Source of the DNA: CAWJKP01 sp963843465
GTDB taxonomy: Bacteria; Planctomycetota; Planctomycetia; Pirellulales; Thermoguttaceae
Length of the DNA: 64,000 bases
Assembly (NCBI GenBank): GCA_963843465.1
Contig: CAWJKP010000002.1
Span: 310,001-374,000 of the forward strand
Reading direction: 5' to 3'
Shown here: in pieces, positions 16,641 through 25,666 of the stretch
Position numbering within the stretch: the stretch's first letter is position 1
Layout: every line of letters starts with the position of its first letter
Translations under genes and position numbers: made by a program
Notes under the pieces: generated by a model
The model's input: the letters and a program-made list of their open reading frames with translations, nothing else
Databases searched by the model: none
Told to the model about the DNA's origin: nothing

Positions 16641-17000
16641 CTATGGCCGAAGCGCCGTATCGGCGGCGTTGCCTGATCGAAGCATCGGATACACGACGTC
16701 ATTGTCTTTGGCGTCCGTAATCGCCTTGAGTATAGCCGGTTGGGCATCGGTTCTTCCCGTCTTATCAGCGTTGTAAGGGGCCTTGGTCACATCGATCAAA
16801 TGGTTGCGGTTGGCGGGGATGCCGCCGGGTACACCAACGGTCACCCCAGGCCTCCAATCCGCCAGACGATCGGCTGGAATGAATTCGGCCGCGGTTCCAC
16901 AACGGGACCATGAGACCGCCGAAGACAAGAAAAAGAGCGCCGAGAACAACATGCCAGCCTTGCCGCGTGCTACCGAACACTGCATTGTGAAACGCTTCAT
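16641..17000 (-). pseudogene. Pectate-lyase/GH28-like secreted protein, truncated
   Basis: ATG 17000 with GGGAGA 8 nt upstream starts a signal peptide (hydrophobic MLFSALFFLSSAVS, residues 17-30). The next section (HLIDVTKAPYNADKTGRTDA, 67-86; AILKAITDAKDNDVVYP) matches the first turn of right-handed beta-helix enzymes of the pectate-lyase superfamily, where a Pro-Ala-Gly-Thr-Tyr turn should follow. Instead the frame leaves the family and stops after 119 codons. The rest of the enzyme (usually 400 aa or more) is absent. Confidence 0.7.
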
Positions 17001-17245
17001 GGCGATTCTCCCAAAACAAAGAAGGAGAAGTTGGCGGGATATGCGGGAGACCCAAGGAGTTGAGCCGCGTTCGGACCGAGGGTTTCCACGAAAGTCAGGC
17101 CAGAATGATGCCATCCGTCGATAGGTCCAGGGTGAGGTTTCTATCAACAAGGGGAGGACGACATGCTGGACTGACATCACTGTCACTACACGCTGATTTT
17201 CTGCGGGCCGCTCATTTCTGTCAACACGCGCAACGCAGCGCGGCA

Positions 17246-18667
17246 CTAGAGTTGCAGCCGGATCCGGCAGCGAGTCAACAAGGCCGTGACGCCCAACAGA
17301 CACACGGCCATCACGGCCGCCCGGCCCACTCCCCACCAGCCTTCGTAGAGTTGATGCGAATAGTCGATCCCGAACCTCCTCAGCGAGAAGGTAAGGTTAT
17401 TCGAATAGTCGATTCCGAACATGGCAAGTGAGAAGACGACAATCCAGGGGAGCAAGTACATCAACAGCGTATTCGAGCCGGCCGGCGCCACCAGCGACGT
17501 CCAGCGGCTGACCTTCCTCAGATCCACCAGCCAGTAGAGCAGCGCGTAGATCGTGCAGGCGATGGACGTGGTGTAGAGGCAGTAGGCGGGCGTGGCGGGA
17601 CCCTTTACGATGCCTAGGCCAAGAATCGGCCGCACGAGGAAAGCAGCCGCCGCGAAACCGGCCGCAAACACCAGGATCCATGCAATCCGGCTCCGCGGCG
17701 TCTGGATCAGTGAGGCGGGCCGGAAGAGCGTGGCAATCGCCATGCCGGCGAAAACCATGGTGGACAGCCCGGCAAGGCTTCCCGGGTCGATCAGCCAGCC
17801 GTGAAACGTATTCCGCCACCATTCATGGAAGAGGATTGCGCTCCCATCAGCGTCCTGCATTACGATTGCGCTACTGCCAAGGCGGAACGCAACCAACAGA
17901 GCCAGGCCACCCATGACCGCCACCGGCAGGTCGCGAGCCGCAAGCCAAACCAACGCCGACAGGAGATAGGCCCAACCGATCAGGCCGATGATCCCCCACC
18001 ATCCCGGGCTGAGCCAGGCGTTGCCATCTTGGCGGAAGATGACCAGCAGGTAGACCAACATGCTGGCTCCCACCAGGCGTAAAGCGCTGAATAGCCATCG
18101 CATCGCTCCCTGGGCCGAGGGATAACGGTTCCACAAGAGGATCATGCTTGGAAACAGTAGCAGCCGCCACCAGTTGCCGCTCATGCCGTTGACTGGCGCC
18201 GCGCCACCCATATTCATCGTGCAAAGCCCGATTACGATCATCTCCAACGACCGAAGGACGACGTGCCCGCAAAGCTTGAACGCTGAGTCGCCCAAGGCGA
18301 TCCGCCGCTCCAACGCAATCGGAATCGACAAGCCGACGATGAACAGAAAAATGGGAAAGATCACGTCGGGCACCGTCATGAAGTCGATATTGCCCGTCGT
18401 CAGCCTGTTCGCTAGCCCTTTCGGAAGCGTGTTGGCATCGACCTCCGGCGGCAACGTCCCGTTCTCCGGCCACGGCTCGTCCACGCGATACAATCGCTTC
18501 ACCGTGATTTCATCCATGTGGTACAAGAACCAAGGCGCGTACTTGACGCCATAATCGTTGATGTCGTTGACGAAGAGCATCAGGAGCATCGTCAAGCCGC
18601 GGAAGACGTCGATGGAGGCAATTCGCTCGGCGCGAGGTACAGGGGGCACAGGTTGATCGGCTGCCAT
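17246..18667 (-). CDS. DUF5009 / heparan-alpha-glucosaminide N-acetyltransferase-like membrane protein
   Basis: Polytopic membrane protein, 473 aa, related to the NagX/HGSNAT acyltransferases that move acetyl groups to sugars across the membrane. The family start motif RIASIDVFRGLTMLLMLFVN lies about residues 14-33, followed by the long first loop. PDVIFPIFLFIVG is the typical second helix. About ten hydrophobic segments are visible. Start choice: ATG 18667 has GAGA at -9; ATG 18676 and TTG 18691 are in-frame alternatives. Near the C terminus FGIDYS occurs twice within 20 residues, a small internal duplication (about 17357-17425). Substrate unknown. Confidence 0.85.
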   Translation of the reverse strand: MAADQPVPPVPRAERIASIDVFRGLTMLLMLFVNDINDYGVKYAPWFLYHMDEITVKRLYRVDEPWPENGTLPPEVDANTLPKGLANRLTTGNIDFMTVPDVIFPIFLFIVGLSIPIALERRIALGDSAFKLCGHVVLRSLEMIVIGLCTMNMGGAAPVNGMSGNWWRLLLFPSMILLWNRYPSAQGAMRWLFSALRLVGASMLVYLLVIFRQDGNAWLSPGWWGIIGLIGWAYLLSALVWLAARDLPVAVMGGLALLVAFRLGSSAIVMQDADGSAILFHEWWRNTFHGWLIDPGSLAGLSTMVFAGMAIATLFRPASLIQTPRSRIAWILVFAAGFAAAAFLVRPILGLGIVKGPATPAYCLYTTSIACTIYALLYWLVDLRKVSRWTSLVAPAGSNTLLMYLLPWIVVFSLAMFGIDYSNNLTFSLRRFGIDYSHQLYEGWWGVGRAAVMAVCLLGVTALLTRCRIRLQL

Positions 18668-18755
18668 TTGAGACATTCTCTTTGAGGACAAATGGGTTGC
18701 GACGGAAACACGTCGGAAACCACGAACGCACTCGGCATGCTCCTCAAGTGGTCCG

Positions 18756-20837
18756 CTATCGGGCTGCCCGTTCGCTGCTTGATGGCGGTTCCTGCCGCAC
18801 GGTTGCGAGCGCCTTGGCCACCTCCGCCGTTACGGCGTAGAGCTGCTCCGAGTTGCTGTTCCATGCGGCCGCATCGAACACCGGCGGGAAGCATGGTTTC
18901 GCGAAGAATGGTTTCCAGGCCGAGGCGTAGTGCAACCGCCGCGTGCGATCGTCGCACAACTGCTTGCATTTTCTGACCAGATCGGGGCCAAGCTGCTCAG
19001 GATGATCCAAGATCGCATCCTGCACGAGCATGCGCACCTCCGCGTCCTGCAATGCCTCTTGCAACAAGCGGAAGTGGCAGGTCGGCGCAGGGCCCTGTTT
19101 GCCCGGCCCCAAAAGGGCGATGGTGGCAAAGCTGTGGTCGATGCCGTTGTCGTAGGTATAGCAATCGACGAGGCTGCGGTAATAGGAGAAGTTGTAGCTT
19201 GGCACGTCGGTTTTCAGCACGGGCCAGAAGTCGGCGCCCTGGCAACCGATGCCATGAATGGCTGGCGTATTGCGGTCCCAGACGCCGTTATTGCCCAGCA
19301 GCAGCGATTCGGCTGCCAGGCGAAACATGATCGGCGCCGCGGCCTGATGCATCGTCCAAGCTCCGGTCGTCACGGGGATCGAAGACTTCCAGGTCGCGGT
19401 ACGCCAACGGTAGTGCCCGGTTTCCGTGTCGTCCGGATCCCAGTTCACCGTGAGGACGTCGGACCCGGAATAGCCCCAGGACCCCCAATTGAAGTAGCTC
19501 AGGTTCTTGACGGCATAAATGTGATGGGCTCGGCTGAACCAGGCCACGTCCGGCGCCAGCGACTTGCAGTCGGCGAAACATTTCGGGCCGATGTAGCCGT
19601 CGACCGCCGCGCCGAAGATCATGGAACGCTCCATGCCTCTTTGGGCGAGGATTCGCCGCAGGCCGTCGAACACGGGTTTCCAGAACTTGCGGGCCTCGGG
19701 GGTGCCCCACTTCGGCGCGTTCCTCTCGTGCGTCTGGCCCGTGGCCGGATCCAGCTCAGTGAACGGGAGCAGCTCCACTTCCGGAGCGTAAGGCACCTTC
19801 TGCCCAGCGACGAACATGCTCTGCCCCTCGCTGCGGTAGAAGGGCCGATCGTGGATCCAAACCACCACGCGCGGCGGTTTCTTCAGTCGCCGAATAGCCG
19901 TGTCCAGGTAGCGCTCGACGATGCTGAAGTCGTGCTGATACGAGCCGTCGGGCTGCTTGATCCAGCGGACCATCGAGTGCTCGTTGCTGAGGTTCGTTTT
20001 GGCCAACAGCGGGACGTAGAGGTCGCCCGTGCCGATCTGCCCCAGCAACTCGAAGACCTGGTCCAGCAGCTTCCAGTGAGCAGGCGACCACAAAGGCACG
20101 CCGTACTTCCTCGCCACGGAATCGGGCGACTCGAGAATGCCCATGAGCGTCTTGAAATCGCAGGGATCCGGCAGTGTCCAGTCGCCCGCCACGCGGAATT
20201 GGAGCGGCACCTCGACCGGTGCCGCATCCGCGGCCGTGATGACGATCGTGCCGGCGTACTGTCCGGGCCTGGCGTCGCGGGGCACTTTAGCGGTTACCCA
20301 GATCGGCTGGAAAGCGACCTTGTAGCTGGGCATGGATCCGCCATACCAGCGGAACGGCGGGGTTTCGGCGGGAAGTTCCGTTGGCGGCACAGGCTCGATG
20401 GTATCGAACTGCACGCCCGCGGGTCCGGTCTGACCGCCGCCAAAGAATTCCCACTGCACGTAGCCCAGCTCGACCGCGGAGGCCGGCAGCACCGCGCCCT
20501 GCTCGCCGGCAATCGCCGTGACGGTCGCCTTGAAATCCTTGATGGCCTGCGTCGAGCTGACAACGAACTGGGCCGAGTAGGTGCCGCCCGGCAGCCCGGC
20601 CAGGCGGAGCGGCCGGAGCGGCTCGTTCGGGTCGCCGAAATACGTGGGCAACAGCTTGCTCAACGTCAAGGCGTTCCAGACCTGCATGCCGGCGGGCCGG
20701 GCGACGTTGGGCCGAACGGCATCCGGACCAGACGTCGTCGTCAGCCGCACGTCGTCAACCATGCAGCGGTTCCAGCCGAAAGCGGCGATCTCGCCCTGAA
20801 CGTCGCCGATCCAGTTCGCGGGCGGAGCCGTGAACAT
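18756..20837 (-). CDS. Secreted glycoside-hydrolase-like protein, C-terminal part (frameshifted from 20741-21703)
   Basis: A 693-codon frame that looks like the catalytic part of a large planctomycete secreted protein resembling the DUF4091-type glycoside-hydrolase-like family. A beta-sandwich region (to about residue 215) ends in DWTLPDPCDF, and a TIM-barrel-like region follows with VVVWIHDRP, GRYIGP-like and NLSYFNWGSWGYSG segments. No signal peptide, because the true N terminus is in another frame upstream: the sequences join at about 20850, where an alternating CG tract would need one added or two removed bases. The ATG at 20837 may be only an internal Met. Catalytic residues cannot be assigned safely. 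Confidence 0.7.
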   Translation of the reverse strand: MFTAPPANWIGDVQGEIAAFGWNRCMVDDVRLTTTSGPDAVRPNVARPAGMQVWNALTLSKLLPTYFGDPNEPLRPLRLAGLPGGTYSAQFVVSSTQAIKDFKATVTAIAGEQGAVLPASAVELGYVQWEFFGGGQTGPAGVQFDTIEPVPPTELPAETPPFRWYGGSMPSYKVAFQPIWVTAKVPRDARPGQYAGTIVITAADAAPVEVPLQFRVAGDWTLPDPCDFKTLMGILESPDSVARKYGVPLWSPAHWKLLDQVFELLGQIGTGDLYVPLLAKTNLSNEHSMVRWIKQPDGSYQHDFSIVERYLDTAIRRLKKPPRVVVWIHDRPFYRSEGQSMFVAGQKVPYAPEVELLPFTELDPATGQTHERNAPKWGTPEARKFWKPVFDGLRRILAQRGMERSMIFGAAVDGYIGPKCFADCKSLAPDVAWFSRAHHIYAVKNLSYFNWGSWGYSGSDVLTVNWDPDDTETGHYRWRTATWKSSIPVTTGAWTMHQAAAPIMFRLAAESLLLGNNGVWDRNTPAIHGIGCQGADFWPVLKTDVPSYNFSYYRSLVDCYTYDNGIDHSFATIALLGPGKQGPAPTCHFRLLQEALQDAEVRMLVQDAILDHPEQLGPDLVRKCKQLCDDRTRRLHYASAWKPFFAKPCFPPVFDAAAWNSNSEQLYAVTAEVAKALATVRQEPPSSSERAAR

Positions 20838-21703
20838 GACCGCATGCGCCGCGCGCGGTGAACCTCAATGGCCAGCACGTTCACGCCCTTGCGGAGCAAG
20901 GAGGACGGAATCTTTGCGACGAGACTCCTGAACCGCTGCCGGTACCGCTCGATGATGCGATCTACCGTCGCCTTCGGTTCGCTGCCGAGAATGCGCCGCA
21001 TGTTGACGGCGTTCTCCTTGCTGAAAACCTCATCGGCCCATTCCGGCTGGATCAGGCCGTGCCAGAGCTTCATGCCGCTCTGGTCGGTCTCGACGGGATA
21101 AGGGTCCGCCAGCGTGTCCGGCGTGACGGGGCCGGCGGGAAGCCCCGTGCGGCCGATCTCCTGGCCGTTGACATACGCGATCGCGCCGCCCTGGAACGAC
21201 AGGTCGAGCGTCAGGTCCGAGACTTGCGCCGGATCGGTCACCTCGAACTTCCCGCGCACGCAGATCAAGGCTAGGCTGCGGTAGTGTGCATCGAACGGCC
21301 CCGGCTGGCGCGACCAGACGCTGTCGTCGAAATCGATCTTCTGCCAGCCATTGGGCGGGAATGGGGAGCCGACGACCTTCCCGGCCGGCAGGATCTCGAC
21401 TTCGCCCGGCTTGCGGTGGGATTCGGCCTTGGTCTTCTTTCGGTAGACGTAGGGTTCGACGCGGAGCAGCTCGCCGCTGTCCAGGCGGACGACGTCGGTC
21501 TGCCAGGCTTCGAAGTACCGCCAGATCGTGCCGCCCAGCTCTTTCTCCGGGTCGTGCCACTGCCTGGCCATGCGGAGGATCACGTGATTGGCTGGCCCTT
21601 TTTCGGCCGGCGCCGGTTCCTTCGCAAAGCCGACGGCGATGTGCGCCGCGCCCGCTGCCGCCACGATGGCCACCACCATTTTCGCCTTGAGCACTTTGTT
21701 CAC
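20741..21703 (-). CDS. Secreted glycoside-hydrolase-like protein, N-terminal part (frameshifted)
   Basis: GTG 21703 follows GGAGAA by 7 nt and starts a signal peptide (VLKAKMVVAIVAAAGAAHIA, residues 4-23). The mature part is a galactose-binding/jelly-roll-type region: GWQKIDFDDSVWSR, then LDLSFQGGAIAYVNGQEIGR and VNVLAIEVHRA, a pattern common in planctomycete carbohydrate-related proteins. After HRA (about 20858) the frame becomes Arg/Ser-rich nonsense and stops at 20741, while the expected continuation (MFTAPPANWIGDVQGE) is in the frame of the 18756-20837 entry. The two entries are one gene of roughly 1,000 codons. Confidence 0.75.
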   Translation of the reverse strand: MNKVLKAKMVVAIVAAAGAAHIAVGFAKEPAPAEKGPANHVILRMARQWHDPEKELGGTIWRYFEAWQTDVVRLDSGELLRVEPYVYRKKTKAESHRKPGEVEILPAGKVVGSPFPPNGWQKIDFDDSVWSRQPGPFDAHYRSLALICVRGKFEVTDPAQVSDLTLDLSFQGGAIAYVNGQEIGRTGLPAGPVTPDTLADPYPVETDQSGMKLWHGLIQPEWADEVFSKENAVNMRRILGSEPKATVDRIIERYRQRFRSLVAKIPSSLLRKGVNVLAIEVHRARRMRSCSRLRPRTGSATFRARSPLSAGTAAWLTTCG

Positions 21704-21793
21704 GATTGCTTCTCCAGATACTACAAGAAATGGCAAGGAGGGGCAGGAAGGAGGGAAAGGCAGGCAGGATCATGCAGTCGCAAGTCGCAGGAA

Positions 21794-23044
21794 CTATCTC
21801 CTCCGCAGGTCGAGGCAGACCAAGGTCCCAGTCTCGTTGCGGACGTAAACGCGGCCGTCGCTGAGCACGGGACCATTCCAGCAGTCGCCCTTGGAGAACA
21901 CTTTCGTCCGCCCGATCTCGGTGTAGGCCGCCGGTGACGCTTCCGCCAGGATCAAGTCGCCGCGGCGGGAGAGGATGAGCAGCTTCCCGTCGGCGACGAC
22001 GAGGCCGCCGCTGCCCACGTCCTTCTCTCTCCATCGCAGCGAGCCGTCTTTTGAGTTTATGCAGACCAGGTCCGCCCTCATCCAGCCCGATCCGGCAAGC
22101 GCGTAGAGGCAGTCGCCTACGAGCACGGGGCTGGCGTAGTGGCACTCGAACCCTTTCTTCCACCGGACTACGGCGTCGCCTCCGCCAATGTCGATCAGGG
22201 CGCATCCGCGGCCGTAGCTTGAGGTGATGAAGATCGCATTGCCCACGATCACCGGGTCGGCGCAGTTGGCGTTCTGCAGGGTCTTCCACTCGTTGGAGGC
22301 GATCATCCGCCCGCCGGCCAGATCGACAACGGCCAATCCAGCGGCGGCAAACAGGGCCACGCACCGCTTCCCTGCCAACGTGAAAGGCACCGGCGAGGAG
22401 TAGCTCGAATCGCCCGCACTCTTCCAGACAACCCCGCCGGTTTTCTTGTCCAGGGCCAGTCCCGACTCTCCCATGTTCAACAGCAAGACTTCTCCTTCGA
22501 GAATGGGGGCCGTGGCGAAGTTTTGGATCGGCGCGGCAAGGTGGAGTTCCTTCGGGAGATCCTTTTGCCAGACGACCTTGCCGGAAACCGCATCGAGGCA
22601 GAACACCTGGCCATCCGCGCTTGCGGTGTAAACGGCCTTGCCGTCAACCGCCGGCGTGGCGCGGGGCCCTCGTCCGTAGGCCGACTCCGCGGCCGGATAC
22701 GAGTGCTTCCAGACCGTCGCTCCCGTATCGGCGTTGAAAGAGAAGACAACGTCCTGCTTGCCGTCCCGCCCCATGACGTAGACCTTGCCGGCCCGGACCG
22801 CCACGCCGGCGTGGCCAAAGCCCACTTCGGCCGTCCAGAGTCGTTTGGGGCCCTCCTTCGGCCAGGTCGTGAGCCAGCCCTTTTCGTTTGAGACGCCGTC
22901 GTGGGTGGGCCCGCGCCAATTGGGCCAGTCGGCCGCGGCGCTATTGTCCGCCTCCGCGACAAGGGCCACTGCTGAAACAGTCAACGCCAGGAGAATCCCG
23001 ACGATCGCCGTCTTGGTTGCCGAAGTCTTCAAGGAGAACCCCAT
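21794..23044 (-). CDS. Secreted PQQ-like beta-propeller protein
   Basis: A 416-aa protein with a signal peptide (ATKTAIVGILLALTVSAVAL, about 8-27) followed by the planctomycete signature of this family, DWPNWRGPTHDGVS. Repeated blades carry A-x-D-x2-TG-x2-W-like motifs (FNADTGATVWK, LDAVSGKVVWQ, LDKKTGGVVWK, INSKDGSLRWRE). Such proteins are BamB/quinoprotein-like; no PQQ or heme site was seen, so a scaffolding or sensing role is as likely as an enzymatic one. ATG 23044 overlaps the upstream SUMF1-like gene by 16 nt, which suggests co-translation. Upstream in-frame codons inside that gene are not needed. Confidence 0.88.
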   Translation of the reverse strand: MGFSLKTSATKTAIVGILLALTVSAVALVAEADNSAAADWPNWRGPTHDGVSNEKGWLTTWPKEGPKRLWTAEVGFGHAGVAVRAGKVYVMGRDGKQDVVFSFNADTGATVWKHSYPAAESAYGRGPRATPAVDGKAVYTASADGQVFCLDAVSGKVVWQKDLPKELHLAAPIQNFATAPILEGEVLLLNMGESGLALDKKTGGVVWKSAGDSSYSSPVPFTLAGKRCVALFAAAGLAVVDLAGGRMIASNEWKTLQNANCADPVIVGNAIFITSSYGRGCALIDIGGGDAVVRWKKGFECHYASPVLVGDCLYALAGSGWMRADLVCINSKDGSLRWREKDVGSGGLVVADGKLLILSRRGDLILAEASPAAYTEIGRTKVFSKGDCWNGPVLSDGRVYVRNETGTLVCLDLRRR

Positions 23045-24318
23045 TTCTTGTGCGAATCCTTGTGGGCTGCCTGCGGAGGATCCACCTCCACGACGACCCG
23101 AAACATGACGACCCCGCAGTAACCGCCCGGGCCCTCGCCGCATTCGCTGCCGATGAATTCGGGGTTGCCCAACCAGAAGGTCAGGCTCTCGCCCAAGTGC
23201 CCATGCTTTTGGCTTCTGGTAGCCTCGGTCTTGTCTTGCGGCGGGATGTGCTCGGGGTCGACCTGGTCTTCGTGGTCATTGCGGCTGTCGCTGACGCGCT
23301 CGGTCCAGCCGTCGCAGAAGAAGTCGTAGAATCCCCAGGCGTTCGGTTGTGCGGACTTCACCGGCGGCCGCTTGTCACCCTTGGCCTTGGTCATGTGGGC
23401 CTCGTACTTCTGTGGAAACTTGGGATTGGAGGTGCCCGAGCGGGCCGCATACTCCCACTCCGCGGCCGTGGGAATGCGGACCTTGCGCCCGGTCTTCGCC
23501 GAGAGCCGCTCGCAGAACTTGTACATATCGACGCACGAAACGTTGACGGGCGCCTTGGCCTGCTTGAACTTTTCGGGAGTGGGATCGTAACCCGTCACCG
23601 CCGCAAACATCTCCTGGGTGACCGGGTGCTCGGCGATGTAGTAGCCCTTGGTCAGCGTCACCATGTGCGGGGCGTCCTCGCCGGCGCTTCCGTGGACGCC
23701 CTCGTAGAGCGGCTCGCCCATGAAGAACCGGCCGGGCGCCACGTAGATGCAGCGGAGCGACAGGGCGTCGCTGATCTTGAGCATCAGCGGCTCCCGATCC
23801 GGCATGACGAAAGGCTTGTCCGGCATCAGCAGCTTGGTGGGAAAAGAAGAATGCGGGAAGCTGTACCTGGGATTCCTGATCTGCGTGTAGAGTTTCTCGT
23901 ACTTGCTGGCGGTGATCCGCCGCTTGCCGTCCCTGTCCGAGATGACGCCCGTCAAGGCCATGTAGGGCGCGCTATACATGACAACCTTGTGCAGCTCCTC
24001 TAAGAGCGGCCCATCCACCTCGTATCTCAGGCGGGTCATGAACTGGTCCTGCAGCTTCCGGGCCGCGTCCGCATCCAGGCCCTTGTCCGGAAAATACTCG
24101 GCCAGGATCTTCTCGAACTCGGCCTTGATCTCGGGCGTGCCGTCGTAGGCCAGGCAAAAGACATACTTCTGCTTCTCGTAGAGATGGCTGTTGTTCAACG
24201 CCAGCCCGATAAGGGTGACCTCCTTGCCGGCCGCGGCGGGCTCTGCCGCCCCAGCCAAGGCGCCGCGCGACAACACAACCAGCGAGACTCCAACAACCAG
24301 CAGCAAGAATCGCCTCAT
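23029..24318 (-). CDS. SUMF1/formylglycine-generating-enzyme-like secreted protein (copy 1)
   Basis: 429 aa; ATG 24318 has AGGAGGG 5 nt upstream. Signal peptide RFLLLVVGVSLVVLSRGALA (3-22). An N-terminal region of about 170 residues has no known fold and contains an alpha-helical charged segment. The C-terminal part is an FGE-sulfatase-like domain: LRCIYVAPGRFFMGE, VTLTKGYYIAEHPVTQEMF, then RIPTAAEWEYAARSGT. The paired catalytic Cys of true formylglycine-generating enzymes were not found at the C terminus, so this is probably a non-sulfatase member with a binding role. The neighbour at 24374-25666 is a paralogue, so the pair arose by tandem duplication. Confidence 0.85.
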   Translation of the reverse strand: MRRFLLLVVGVSLVVLSRGALAGAAEPAAAGKEVTLIGLALNNSHLYEKQKYVFCLAYDGTPEIKAEFEKILAEYFPDKGLDADAARKLQDQFMTRLRYEVDGPLLEELHKVVMYSAPYMALTGVISDRDGKRRITASKYEKLYTQIRNPRYSFPHSSFPTKLLMPDKPFVMPDREPLMLKISDALSLRCIYVAPGRFFMGEPLYEGVHGSAGEDAPHMVTLTKGYYIAEHPVTQEMFAAVTGYDPTPEKFKQAKAPVNVSCVDMYKFCERLSAKTGRKVRIPTAAEWEYAARSGTSNPKFPQKYEAHMTKAKGDKRPPVKSAQPNAWGFYDFFCDGWTERVSDSRNDHEDQVDPEHIPPQDKTEATRSQKHGHLGESLTFWLGNPEFIGSECGEGPGGYCGVVMFRVVVEVDPPQAAHKDSHKKWGSP

Positions 24319-24373
24319 GGCAACCCTCCTCTCTTTCCGTTGACTTGTTCTTTCGCGGTCCCTAACGGCCAGG

Positions 24374-25666
24374 CTACTGGCCGGCGGCCTTCTCCATCTC
24401 GGCAATTTCCTCCGGCGTGGCCTCCACGGCGACGCGAACCTTCGTGCTTCCGTAGGCTGCGTCATCCTTGGCATCGCCCACGGCTTCGTGGTAAGTGACG
24501 AGATTTCTGCCCCAATGGCCGTGTTTCTTGCCGGCCGCTTCGTCTTTCTCGCACGAGAAATAGGGGTCGACCTCGTCCACGCGGCGGTCGAGCACAAACG
24601 CGTCCCGCAACATTTCGTACGCTCCTGGATTTATCATGTCATACAGCCCCCAGGCATTGGGCTGTTTGGATTTTACCGGCAGGCATACTCCCCTGCCGGG
24701 GCCCGCGCTGTTCTGGGCCTCGTACTTCACTTCCAGTTGCGGATTGGAGGTGCCTACGCGGGCCGCGTATTCCCATTCGGCCTCCCCGGGCAGGCGGACC
24801 GTCCGGCCGTTTTTCTCCGAGAGAATCTTGCAGAACTTGTTGACCTCGGCACAGGTAACGTTACGCACCGGGCGTTGGGGATCCTTTAGCGTGCTGGGGT
24901 TGTTGTGCATGACCGACTCCCACATCTCCTGGGTCACCGGAATCTCCGCCAGCCAGAACGGCTTGGTCAAGGTGACGACGATCGGGAATTCGTCCTGCCA
25001 TCGAGGCTGAACGTAATAGGGCTTGAGAAACAGGAACGATCCCCGCGGCAACAGAATGCACCGCAACGACAGCTTATCGCTGACTTTCAGGATCAATGGG
25101 TTCTTGCCGGCTGGCTTGAGAGGCTTGTCGGGCGCCCGCATCTTGTCCGGATACTTGGGCGTGACCTGTTTCCTGTCGGGATATTGGGTGAATACCCTGC
25201 TGGGCGTGATCCATTTCTTTCCGTCTTTCTCGGAAATAACGCCGGTCACGCCCACCCACGGCTCGCCCCACATGCAGCCCGGCACGTCCTTCGAGCCGTT
25301 CACGCCCTTCGTGGCGATCTCACCGGGGGCGAAGTAATACTTCAGCCGTGCGCTAAACGCGTCGTTCAAATGGCGGGCTTGGTTCGCATCCATGCTCTCG
25401 CCCGGCCAATTCTCCTTCATGACGGCGTCCAATGTGGCTGCTACCTCGGGAGTCCCTTCCAGGGCAAACAACACCACGCTATGACGCGTCTCCTTTGCCG
25501 GTTTCGGGGTGCAGGCTTCTTCCAGCATCATCACGCCCTTGAGCGTGACCTCGCCGGCGCGTACAGGCGTTGCCTTGGATTCCACCGCCGGTCTGGTCTG
25601 GGCCGTGCCGAGCCGGGCGTGCAACAACAACAGCGACATCCCAAGGACTAGTCCAATGCTTTTCAT
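24374..25666 (-). CDS. SUMF1/formylglycine-generating-enzyme-like secreted protein (copy 2)
   Basis: 430 aa; ATG 25666 follows GAAAGG. Signal peptide to about residue 22 (VLGMSLLLLHARLGTAQ). Same plan as copy 1: an N-terminal region with GVTGVISEKDGKKWITPSR (copy 1: ALTGVISDRDGKRRITASK), then the FGE-like domain with LSLRCILLPRGSFLF, FWLAEIPVTQEMWESVM and RLPGEAEWEYAARVGT. The catalytic Cys pair is not apparent here either. The genes are 55 nt apart and probably share a transcript with the PQQ-propeller gene. Confidence 0.85.
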   Translation of the reverse strand: MKSIGLVLGMSLLLLHARLGTAQTRPAVESKATPVRAGEVTLKGVMMLEEACTPKPAKETRHSVVLFALEGTPEVAATLDAVMKENWPGESMDANQARHLNDAFSARLKYYFAPGEIATKGVNGSKDVPGCMWGEPWVGVTGVISEKDGKKWITPSRVFTQYPDRKQVTPKYPDKMRAPDKPLKPAGKNPLILKVSDKLSLRCILLPRGSFLFLKPYYVQPRWQDEFPIVVTLTKPFWLAEIPVTQEMWESVMHNNPSTLKDPQRPVRNVTCAEVNKFCKILSEKNGRTVRLPGEAEWEYAARVGTSNPQLEVKYEAQNSAGPGRGVCLPVKSKQPNAWGLYDMINPGAYEMLRDAFVLDRRVDEVDPYFSCEKDEAAGKKHGHWGRNLVTYHEAVGDAKDDAAYGSTKVRVAVEATPEEIAEMEKAAGQ

